Shown here in pieces: positions 30,615 through 38,983 of a stretch of 64,000 bases of DNA. Position numbers and translations under genes: made by a program. The notes beneath the pieces were generated by a model, which was not told where the DNA came from, did not search any database, and saw only the letters and a list, made by a program, of their open reading frames with translations. The stretch is from an uncultured Christensenellaceae bacterium (GTDB taxonomy: Bacteria > Bacillota > Clostridia > Christensenellales > Aristaeellaceae): positions 51,592 to 115,591 of the forward strand of contig CAJOJQ010000004.1 of assembly GCA_905234985.1 (NCBI GenBank), given 5' to 3'. The stretch's first letter is position 1; every line of letters starts with the position of its first letter.

Positions 30615-32060
30615 ATGAAGCGGAAATTGCCAGAAACAGGCGTGTCCTTCCAATGCGAAAACGAAAGGCTGCAGCGGCTGTACGACGCGGCGGAAAAGAA
30701 ATGCCGCGAAAATCTGAAGCCGTTCGGAAGCCGCCCCGTGCTGGTGGAAGGCGGCGGATATGAAAAGATCTGGCTGGAAACCCAGCCCATGGGCGGCGAA
30801 ATGTACGCGCTGCGGCATTTGGAAGCGGGGCTGAACAACTGCCTTTTGTTCATGGAGCATCAGCGCCCGGACGGCCGCCTGCCCGGTTCCATACAGTGCG
30901 CGGAGGGAAAAATCGAACCGCAGTTCAATAAATACCAGGGCTTCTGCTTTCCCTTCCCGGCCCTGAACCTGTATTACCTGACGGGGGAGGACGCGGAATA
31001 TCTTGACCTGCTGAAAAACACGCTCATCCGCTTCGACGATTGCCTGTGGCGCACCAGGAGCCTCCATGAAGACGGGCTGCTGCGCTCCTTCTGCGTGTAT
31101 GATACGGGAGAGGATTTGGCGCTGCGCTACGGCGACGCGCCGTGCTGGTGGACGGAGGACGCGCCGCCGGAGGGGTATCAGGTGGTGCCCATGGCCTCCA
31201 TGGATGTGACCAGCTGGAGCTACGCCTGCCGGGATACGCTGGCGGCGATTTGCCGCATTCAGCATAAAACCGGCGAGGCGGAAACGTGGGAAAAGCGGGC
31301 CGACGCGGTGGCGGCGTCCCTGAAAAAGGGCTTGTGGGACGAAAAGCGGGGAGCGCTGTACGACCGGGACAAAAACGGCAAAACCGTGGATATCCTGTGC
31401 CACAACACCCTGCGCTGCATGTATTGGGGTTCCATATCCCGGCAAATGGCCGACAGATTTGTGAAAGAACACTTGCTGAACCCGGCGGAATTCTGGACGC
31501 CCTGCCCGCTGCCCAGCGTGGCGGCCAACGATCCCGCGTTCCGCAACGCGCCGGAAAACAACTGGAGCGGCCAGCCGGAGGGGCTGACCTATCAGCGGGC
31601 GATCCTGGCCCTGGAAAGGTACGGGTACCACAAGCTTGTGACGGTGCTGGGGGATAAGCTGTTTTCCTGCGTTGTGGAAAACGGGTACCGCTTTATCCAG
31701 CAGTTCGATCCCTTCACCGGCGCGCCGTCCCTGGTTCACGCCGTGACGCATCAGCCCCTGACGCCGGGGGAAACCGGACCGATCCAGGACGCGTATGGCC
31801 CCACCCTGCTGTCCGTGCTGGAGTATATGGCCCATCGGTTCGGTATTCATCCGCATTTGGGAAACGTGTGGTTCAGCCTGGGAACGGGCGAGCGTTATGA
31901 ATACGGCGCGCGCTTCTTCGGCCACCGGTACGGGATTTGCAGCGACGGAAAACAGGCCGAGATCCGCGTGGATGGGCAGCCCGTTCTCACCCATCCCTGC
32001 GGCTGGCGCGTGATCACGGACCGCTTGGGGAACGTTTTGGACAAATATACGATTGAATAA
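30615..32060 (+). CDS. Uncharacterised (alpha/alpha)-barrel glycosidase-like protein
   Basis: LETQPMGGEMYALRHLEAGLNNCLLFMEHQRPDGRLPGSI; NWSGQPEGLTYQRAILALERYGYHKL; resembles alpha/alpha6 hydrolases but family not recognised. Confidence 0.6.
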   Translation: MKRKLPETGVSFQCENERLQRLYDAAEKKCRENLKPFGSRPVLVEGGGYEKIWLETQPMGGEMYALRHLEAGLNNCLLFMEHQRPDGRLPGSIQCAEGKIEPQFNKYQGFCFPFPALNLYYLTGEDAEYLDLLKNTLIRFDDCLWRTRSLHEDGLLRSFCVYDTGEDLALRYGDAPCWWTEDAPPEGYQVVPMASMDVTSWSYACRDTLAAICRIQHKTGEAETWEKRADAVAASLKKGLWDEKRGALYDRDKNGKTVDILCHNTLRCMYWGSISRQMADRFVKEHLLNPAEFWTPCPLPSVAANDPAFRNAPENNWSGQPEGLTYQRAILALERYGYHKLVTVLGDKLFSCVVENGYRFIQQFDPFTGAPSLVHAVTHQPLTPGETGPIQDAYGPTLLSVLEYMAHRFGIHPHLGNVWFSLGTGERYEYGARFFGHRYGICSDGKQAEIRVDGQPVLTHPCGWRVITDRLGNVLDKYTIE

Positions 32061-32068
32061 AAGGAGCT

Positions 32069-33472
32069 ATGAGCATGGAAGCGCTACAATCAACGCCCTT
32101 ATGGTGCAAAGAACTCCAGGATTCTCTTTCCGCTATGGCTGAAGCGCTGCTGAAGGACGCCGCGCCCTGGCATGGGCCGGAGCAGGTTTTTTATCCTGAA
32201 AGCTACGGGTTCGTTCCGGGCCTTCCGGCAACGGCCTCCGTTCAGGCCGCCATCGACGCGGCTTCCAGGGACGGGGGAACGGTTCGCCTGGAGCAGGGAG
32301 ACTATGTCAGCGGCACGCTGATCCTGCGCTCCGGCGTCCGGCTGGAGGTTTGCGCCGGGGCGCGGCTGCTTGCCAGCACGGAGCTGGCCGATTATCCGGA
32401 AATGCGCGCCAAAAGGCTGACCGTGCAGGACACGAGCATGGGGATGCACCAATCCCTGCTGTTTGCGGAGGGCTGCGAAAACATTTGCATCTGCGGCGAG
32501 GGAATCATCGACGGCCAGGGTAATCAGCGGAATTTTCCCGGCGCTGAAACGGCCCAGGGTACGCCGGGACGTCCGTTCCTGATTCGCGCGATTGATTGCA
32601 GAAACGTTCATATCACCGGAATCACCCTGAAAAACGCCGCCTGCTGGATGCAGAACTATCTGAACTGCGACCGCCTGCTGATCGAGGGGATCACCGTGCG
32701 GAACCACGCGAATTACAACAACGACGGCTTGGATATCGACGGATGCCGGGACGTGGTGGTTCGCCATTGCAGGATCAGCAGCGGCGACGACGGCTTATGC
32801 TTCAAGGGCGCTTCCCAAAGGAACACCGAAAGGGTGCTGGTGGAGGACTGCGATTTTTATTCCGCCTGCAACGCCGTTAAAATCGGAACGGACACCCAGG
32901 GCGACTTCCGGAATATCCTGATCTGCAACTGCCGCATCGGCGGCCTGGCCGAAGACCCGTCCGGGCTGAAACACGCCTGCGCCGACAGCGGGATTTCCCT
33001 TGAAACGGTGGACGGCGGAACGGTGGAAAATATCTGGCTCCATCAAATCCACATCGTTCGGGCCTGGAGTCCCTTTTTCCTTCGGCTGGCGAACCGCGGG
33101 CGCGTCAAACCGGGCGATCCCGCGCCCGGCCCCGGGAAGCTCCGCCGGGTGCTGTTCTCCCGGATCACGGGCACGGGCAACGGCCCCAGAGGCTCCTACA
33201 TGTTGGGGATTCGGGAACAGCCCATCGAGGATATCGCGTTCTCCCATGTCAGGCTGGAGCAGTACGCCTGGAAAAAGGACCTGCCCGCCCTGCCGGAATA
33301 CCCCGAATTGCTGGAGGAATACCCGGACGCGCATATGATCGACGGCGTCGGCCCGGCCCGCGCCTACGGCCTGTGGACAAGGGACGCGAAAAAAATTACC
33401 CTTGACCGCTACGATATCGTTTGCGGCGGGCAGGAGCGCCGTCCCATGTTTCTTTCCGAACGGGCCGAATGA
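32069..33472 (+). CDS. GH28 family protein (polygalacturonase-like)
   Basis: Right-handed beta-helix; NYNNDGLDIDGCRDVVVRHCRISSGDDGLCFKG; NAVKIGTDTQGDFRN. Confidence 0.92.
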   Translation: MSMEALQSTPLWCKELQDSLSAMAEALLKDAAPWHGPEQVFYPESYGFVPGLPATASVQAAIDAASRDGGTVRLEQGDYVSGTLILRSGVRLEVCAGARLLASTELADYPEMRAKRLTVQDTSMGMHQSLLFAEGCENICICGEGIIDGQGNQRNFPGAETAQGTPGRPFLIRAIDCRNVHITGITLKNAACWMQNYLNCDRLLIEGITVRNHANYNNDGLDIDGCRDVVVRHCRISSGDDGLCFKGASQRNTERVLVEDCDFYSACNAVKIGTDTQGDFRNILICNCRIGGLAEDPSGLKHACADSGISLETVDGGTVENIWLHQIHIVRAWSPFFLRLANRGRVKPGDPAPGPGKLRRVLFSRITGTGNGPRGSYMLGIREQPIEDIAFSHVRLEQYAWKKDLPALPEYPELLEEYPDAHMIDGVGPARAYGLWTRDAKKITLDRYDIVCGGQERRPMFLSERAE

Positions 33473-33520
33473 ACTTCGTTTCGATCCGCTGAACCACAAT
33501 GGACGCAGGAGAAAAGAAAA

Positions 33521-34888
33521 ATGAAACAGAGAGCGATGGATGTCAAACTGGTCGTCAGGCCCATTATGGGATGGCTCACCCATTCCCACTTCTGGGAAGG
33601 CCCCTGCCGCGCGGGGCGGGCGGAGGATATGACCCCCGAGGCGGAAAGCCGCGCCGCGGACAGCGCCTTTGCCGCCGCGAAAAAGCTGCTGGAAGACGCG
33701 ACGGACGAGATCGAATTCCTGGAACCCATTGACGCGCGCTATGACGAAAAGTTCGTGGTGGGCGAGGATGTGTTCGCTCAAATCGAGCGGGACATGGACA
33801 GGGTGGACTTCTTTCTGTGCATGAACTGGCGCGTGCCCAAGTTAGAGCGCTATCGGAAGCCCGTCGTCATCCTTCAAAACGGCAACGAAGGCATCGACTT
33901 CGCGGCCTATTGCCGTTCCATCGGCGTGGAGGCCCATGTGTGCATGGACGTGCGGGATTTCAATGAGCTGGCCCATGCCCTCTGGGTGCGCAAGGCGGTG
34001 GCGAACACCCGCGCGCTGGTGCTGACCGCGGGCGGACAGCCCACCTTCGGCATTCAAAGCCTGATCCGCGACCCGGAAATTTTGCGGCAGAAGTACGGCT
34101 TTGAGGTGGTCAAGTTGCCGTTCACCGCCATCTTTCCTTACATGGACGCCGTGACCGACGAGGAAGCGCGGCCCATTGCCGATCGGCTTGTGAGCGGCGC
34201 CAAGGACGTGAAGGTGAACACCGAATGGTTCATCAACGATATCAAGTATTATCTGGCCGCGAAGAAAATGATGGACGTGTACCAGTGCAACGCTTTCTCC
34301 ACGGCCTGCCACGAATTATGCACGTCTGAAATTCCCCAGAACCGCAAGTTTACGCCCTGCGTGTGCCATTCCCTGCTCAAGGGCGAGGGCATTCCCAGCG
34401 CCTGCGAGGAAGACCTGAACGTGCTGATGGCCATGCTGATCATGCAGTATGCCGCCAATCGCCCGGCTTTCATGGGCAATCCAAGTTTTGAAGCGGAAGA
34501 ACTGCTGTGCCTCCATCACGCGGTTCCCGCCCTGTGCATGAACGGCTTCGGCACCCAGCCGCTGGATTACAGCCTGTGGGCGTTCACGGGCCAGGGCTTC
34601 GGCGGCAAGCTGCAAATCGACTTTGCCCAGAACCGGAGCGACTGCGTCACCCTGGGCCGCTTCAATCCGGCGGGAGACGCCATGTGCGTCAAGGTGGGCA
34701 AGGTACTGCGTTCCGAATTTATGGAAACATATTGCAGCCCCTATTACTACATTCAGTTGGACGACGCCAAGGAATTCATGCACAATCTGGCGGGCTTCGG
34801 CCATCATCAGGTGCTGATTTTCGGCGACTACATGAAGCAGATCAAGCGGATCGCCAGGCTGATGGGCTTTCAGGTGCTGGAGGGCTGA
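33521..34888 (+). CDS. Second L-fucose/L-arabinose isomerase-like protein
   Basis: FucI/AraA-like C-terminal features: DIKYYLAAKKMMDVYQCNAFSTACHELC; CHSLLKGEGIPSACEEDLNVLMAMLIMQY; GNPSF. Confidence 0.75.
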   Translation: MKQRAMDVKLVVRPIMGWLTHSHFWEGPCRAGRAEDMTPEAESRAADSAFAAAKKLLEDATDEIEFLEPIDARYDEKFVVGEDVFAQIERDMDRVDFFLCMNWRVPKLERYRKPVVILQNGNEGIDFAAYCRSIGVEAHVCMDVRDFNELAHALWVRKAVANTRALVLTAGGQPTFGIQSLIRDPEILRQKYGFEVVKLPFTAIFPYMDAVTDEEARPIADRLVSGAKDVKVNTEWFINDIKYYLAAKKMMDVYQCNAFSTACHELCTSEIPQNRKFTPCVCHSLLKGEGIPSACEEDLNVLMAMLIMQYAANRPAFMGNPSFEAEELLCLHHAVPALCMNGFGTQPLDYSLWAFTGQGFGGKLQIDFAQNRSDCVTLGRFNPAGDAMCVKVGKVLRSEFMETYCSPYYYIQLDDAKEFMHNLAGFGHHQVLIFGDYMKQIKRIARLMGFQVLEG

Positions 34889-34890
34889 GC

Positions 34891-36042
34891 ATGGTCTACC
34901 TGAATCAGGCGGCGACCACCTGGCCCAAACCGCCCTGCGTGCTGGAAGCTCACGCATCGGCCCTTGCCGCCGTCCCCGCCGGACAGTTTCGCGGCGGCGC
35001 GCCGGAGGAGGGGCGGGACGTGATGGACGGCTGCCGGAACCTCCTGGGCCGGATCCTGGGCATTTCGGATACGGGAAATGTCTTTTTTTCCTCCGGCGCC
35101 ACGGATTCCGCCAACGCGGTGATTTACGGGCTGCCATTGAAGGGCGGGCGCGTACTCGCCACGCAAACGGAACACAACAGCGTCCTTCGCCCCCTGATGA
35201 ACCTCAAGGACCGGGTGGGCCGGGTGGATATCGTTCCCTGCGGCGCGACGGGCCGTGTGGACGCGGAAACGGTGGAGGCCATGCTGGACGCGGATACCGC
35301 CGCCGTGTTCCTGAATCATTGCTCCAACGTAACCGGCGTGATCCAGGACGTGCGGGCCATCGCCCAGGCCGCTCATCGGCACGGCGCGCTGCTGGTGCTG
35401 GACGCGGCGCAGAGCGCGGGCTGCATTCCGATAGAGGCGGAGGCCTGGGGCGTGGACGCGCTGATTTTCACCGGACACAAGGGTCTGTTCGGCGTTCAGG
35501 GAACGGGCGGGTATTACGTGCGAAAGGGCGTCCCCTTTTCGCCGTACCGATATGGCGGCACAGGCCGCGACAGCCGTCGGCTGACCTATGAGGCGGGGGA
35601 CTACGAATACGAACCGGGCACCCAAAACCTGCCCGGCATCGCGGCGCTGGCCGCGGGCGCGGCCTATGTGCTGCGGGAAGGCGTGGAGCAAATCGCGCGC
35701 AAAGAACAGGCGCTGCTGGAAAGACTGCGGCGCGGCCTGGAAGCCCTGGAGCGAGTCAGGCTGTACGGGGACAGCGGCTCCGGCGGCCCCGTATTGAGTT
35801 TTACCATCGACGGCCTGAAGCCCGCCGACGCGGCCTATATGCTGGAGGGCGCGTTCGGCATCCGGGTGCGGGCCGGGCTGCACTGCGCGCCGCTGATTCA
35901 CCGGGCCATCGGCACGGAAGCGTGGGGCACGGTGCGCGTAAGCGTTTCCAATATGAATACCGAAGCGGAGATGGACTGCCTGATCGAGGCTGTGCGGCAA
36001 ATCTGCTCCGGCATGGAGGCTGTGCATGCGGATCGTGGATAA
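34891..36042 (+). CDS. Class V aminotransferase / cysteine desulfurase-like
   Basis: MVYLNQAATTWPKPPCVLEA; FLNHCSNVTGVIQDV; LVLDAAQSAGCIPIE; FTGHKGLFGVQGTGG; GLHCAP. Confidence 0.9.
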   Translation: MVYLNQAATTWPKPPCVLEAHASALAAVPAGQFRGGAPEEGRDVMDGCRNLLGRILGISDTGNVFFSSGATDSANAVIYGLPLKGGRVLATQTEHNSVLRPLMNLKDRVGRVDIVPCGATGRVDAETVEAMLDADTAAVFLNHCSNVTGVIQDVRAIAQAAHRHGALLVLDAAQSAGCIPIEAEAWGVDALIFTGHKGLFGVQGTGGYYVRKGVPFSPYRYGGTGRDSRRLTYEAGDYEYEPGTQNLPGIAALAAGAAYVLREGVEQIARKEQALLERLRRGLEALERVRLYGDSGSGGPVLSFTIDGLKPADAAYMLEGAFGIRVRAGLHCAPLIHRAIGTEAWGTVRVSVSNMNTEAEMDCLIEAVRQICSGMEAVHADRG

Positions 36043-36316
36043 GGTTCCTTCCCGGGAACGCTGCGCCGAAGCGGGCTGGTACGCCTGGGATTTTGTGCTG
36101 GATCAGCCCATGGACGACGATTTTATCCTGTCTCTGCGTCCCCTGGGCAGCTTCCTGTATCTGCAATCGCTGTCCAAGCCGTTTTTTAGAATCGAATCCC
36201 AGTACCTTTTTATCAAGGGCCTTCGGGGAGATTCCTTCTTCCGCGTGGCGGTACACGGCGCGTACCCGGAAAAGGCGGCGGAGGTGGAGGCGCTGGTAGC
36301 CCGGACAAAACCGTGA
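36026..36316 (+). CDS. Hypothetical protein (96 aa)
   Basis: Overlaps the aminotransferase 3' end by 17 bp, same strand; coding-like composition; no family recognised. Confidence 0.6.
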   Translation: MRIVDKVPSRERCAEAGWYAWDFVLDQPMDDDFILSLRPLGSFLYLQSLSKPFFRIESQYLFIKGLRGDSFFRVAVHGAYPEKAAEVEALVARTKP

Positions 36317-36366
36317 AATCATCCATTCGTTATCCTTTTCAATCATTTTGACGGGAGGTTCAAGCT

Positions 36367-38682
36367 ATGCTGATAGCGCTTCACAGACCCGAACGAAAAA
36401 TCCTGGAAACCCGGTTATCAGATTGCGGCGCGGTGCTTCGCAGCGAATACGGCTGCCTGCGGCTTCAGGCATACGAGCGGGGCATTCTGCGCGTCACCTT
36501 CACGCGGGGCGAATCGTTCCCCGAAGCCAGCCCGTTTCTCTTGGGCCGCGCCCCGGCGCCGCTGGCCGGCGCGGGGGAGGACGAAGCGTTCGTTTCCGTA
36601 TCCACCGGCGCGCTGCGCGCCCGCGTATCCAAAGCCACCGGCGTTCTTGAAACCTTTGACAGCCGCGGGGAGCCGGTGTTTGCCGAAGGGGGGCTTCGTA
36701 CCCTGGAGGCTTTTGACGCCCGCGTCATCGACCGAAGCCGTCCCGCCGCCGCCGAGCGGGTGGAAACCGCCGACGGCGTGAAGCTGCGGGTGCGGGAAGC
36801 GGATAAGATCGAATATAAACGGCTCTTCCGGGCGCGCCTGCCGCTGGCTTTCCGGGACGGCGAGGCGCTGTACGGCCTGGGACAGCCGGAGAGCGGGCCT
36901 GCCAATCTGCGCGGAAGAACGCTGTATCAGTGCCAGACCAACAAATCCATCGCCCTGCCTTTTCTGGTGTCTACGGGGGGTTACGGGCTGCTGATCGACT
37001 GCGGATGTCCGTTCATCTTCAGCGACGGCGGCGCTCCGGAAGGGGCGTACCTGTACTTCTCCGCCGTGGAGGCGCTGGATTACTATATCATCCCCGGCTC
37101 CTGCGAGGACGCGGTGCGGGGCTATCACTATCTGTCGGGGAATCCTTCGCTGCCCCCCGCCTGGCTCTTCGGCTACATCCAGTCCCAGGAACGCTATGAA
37201 ACCGCGGAGGAACTGCTTTCCGTTGCCCGGCAATACCGGGAACGGGGCATCGGGCTGGACTGCGTGGTGCTGGACTGGTGTTCCTGGAAGGACGGCCACT
37301 GGGGCCAGAAATCCTTTGATGAAGAGCGCTTCCCCGATCCGCTTGCCATGACGGAAGCGCTGCACGCCATGGACGCTCGCCTGATGGTTTCCGTTTGGCC
37401 CAACATGAATCCCTGCACGGAAAATTACGTGGAATTTAAAAAGAAGGGCCTGCTGCTGCCGGGCGGCGAGCTGTACGACCCCTTGAATCCCGACGCCCGC
37501 GCCCTTTATTGGGAACAGGCCCGACGCGGACTGTTTGACATGGGCGTGGACGCCTGGTGGTGCGATTCCTCCGAACCGTGGTCCAGCGAATGGGAACGGG
37601 AGGAAGCGCCCGTGATGAGCGAAGTTTACCAGGAAACCGCCCGCACAGCGGCGGAAGCCATCGGCGCGGACAAGGGCAACGCCTATGCCTTTTATCACGC
37701 CATGACCATGTGGGAGGGCCAAAAACGGACGGGCAGCGAAAAGCGCGTCGTGAACCTGACCCGCAGTGCCTGGCTCGGCCAGCAGCGCTTCGGCACGGTG
37801 ATGTGGTCCGGCGATATTTCGGCGAAGTGGGAAACGCTGAAAAAGCAGATCGCCATCGGCCTGGATTTCAGCGCTTCGGGGATGCCCTACTGGACGCAGG
37901 ATATCGGCGGTTTCTTTGTCAAGCGCGGCAAGCCGTGGTATTGGGACGGCGATTTTGACGCGGGCTGGGACGACCCCGAATATCGGGAGCTGTTCGTACG
38001 CTGGTATGAATACGCGGCGTTCCTGCCGGTATTCCGGGGGCACGGCACGGATATCCGAAGGGAGTTGACCTGCTTAAGCGGCGCGGAATACGAAGCCGTC
38101 CTTCGTTCCAACCGGGCGCGGTACCGCCTGTTGCCTTATCTGTACTCCATGGCGGGCCGCATCGCCATGGAGGGCGGCGTTATGATGAAGCCGCTGGGCT
38201 TTTACGCGCCGGATGACGCCCGCGCCAAAGAGATCGACGATGAATTCCTGCTGGGGGATGATTTGCTCGTTTGCCCGGTGACGGACTATCTGGCCCGCGC
38301 CCGAACGGTATACCTGCCCCGGGGCGAATGGTGTGAGCTGCACACGGGACGGCGGCTGGCGGGCGGCGCGGATTACGCGGTGGACGCGCCGCTGGACGCG
38401 CTGCCGGTGTTTGTGAAAGCCGGTGCGGTGCTGCCTGTGGCGGATAAAAGCACCTGCGCCCGGGAAGCGCTGGAGAAAGCGCCGGCGCTGTGGGTATTCC
38501 CCGGCGCAGACGGGAAACTGACGCTCTACAGCGACGCGGGCGACGGCAGCGGCTGGGAAAAGGGCGAATATTCCCTGAAAACCTATCTGTGGAACGACGC
38601 GGCGCGCCGCCTGACAGACGAGGACGGAAGAGCGGTTCCCTTTTCTGTTATTGATTCAGAAAATCCTTCCGCATGGGGGTGA
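36367..38682 (+). CDS. GH31 family glycosidase (alpha-xylosidase/alpha-glucosidase-like)
   Basis: LPPAWLFGYIQSQERYETAEELL; LDCVVLDWCSWKDGHWG; GVDAWWCDSSEPW; YWTQDIGGFF. Confidence 0.93.
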   Translation: MLIALHRPERKILETRLSDCGAVLRSEYGCLRLQAYERGILRVTFTRGESFPEASPFLLGRAPAPLAGAGEDEAFVSVSTGALRARVSKATGVLETFDSRGEPVFAEGGLRTLEAFDARVIDRSRPAAAERVETADGVKLRVREADKIEYKRLFRARLPLAFRDGEALYGLGQPESGPANLRGRTLYQCQTNKSIALPFLVSTGGYGLLIDCGCPFIFSDGGAPEGAYLYFSAVEALDYYIIPGSCEDAVRGYHYLSGNPSLPPAWLFGYIQSQERYETAEELLSVARQYRERGIGLDCVVLDWCSWKDGHWGQKSFDEERFPDPLAMTEALHAMDARLMVSVWPNMNPCTENYVEFKKKGLLLPGGELYDPLNPDARALYWEQARRGLFDMGVDAWWCDSSEPWSSEWEREEAPVMSEVYQETARTAAEAIGADKGNAYAFYHAMTMWEGQKRTGSEKRVVNLTRSAWLGQQRFGTVMWSGDISAKWETLKKQIAIGLDFSASGMPYWTQDIGGFFVKRGKPWYWDGDFDAGWDDPEYRELFVRWYEYAAFLPVFRGHGTDIRRELTCLSGAEYEAVLRSNRARYRLLPYLYSMAGRIAMEGGVMMKPLGFYAPDDARAKEIDDEFLLGDDLLVCPVTDYLARARTVYLPRGEWCELHTGRRLAGGADYAVDAPLDALPVFVKAGAVLPVADKSTCAREALEKAPALWVFPGADGKLTLYSDAGDGSGWEKGEYSLKTYLWNDAARRLTDEDGRAVPFSVIDSENPSAWG

Positions 38683-38983
38683 AGATATCCAGCAGCACGC
38701 CCTTTTCCAGGCAGACTGTGCCGTGGGGGAGATTGGAGGGCACCACGATGGAATCGCCGGGGGCTAATTCCACGGCTTTGCCCTCCACCGAGTAGCTGAA
38801 TTTGCCGGACAGCACATAGCTGCATTGGGTGTGGGGATGGGTGTGGACAGCGCCGACGGCGCCAGTTTCAAAGGAAACTTCCACCGCCATGAGGTTTTCG
38901 TCGTAGGACAGGACGCGCCGGGTGACGCCGCCGCCTAAATCAATCAGCTTTTGGTCATCGTGAAGAGCAACTTTTCCTTTCAT
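38648..38983 (-). CDS. Cupin domain protein
   Basis: AVHTHPHTQCSYVLSGKFSYSVEGKAVELAPGDSIVVPSNLPHGTVCLE. Confidence 0.92.
   Translation of the reverse strand: MKGKVALHDDQKLIDLGGGVTRRVLSYDENLMAVEVSFETGAVGAVHTHPHTQCSYVLSGKFSYSVEGKAVELAPGDSIVVPSNLPHGTVCLEKGVLLDIFTPMRKDFLNQ

Noticed and set aside
30345-31994. 549-aa minus-strand ORF
   Set aside because: Shadow of the 30615-32060 gene; its C-terminal part runs out of frame over the GH43-like gene.
36418-38043. 541-aa minus-strand ORF opposite GH31
   Set aside because: Antisense shadow of a strong GH31 gene.
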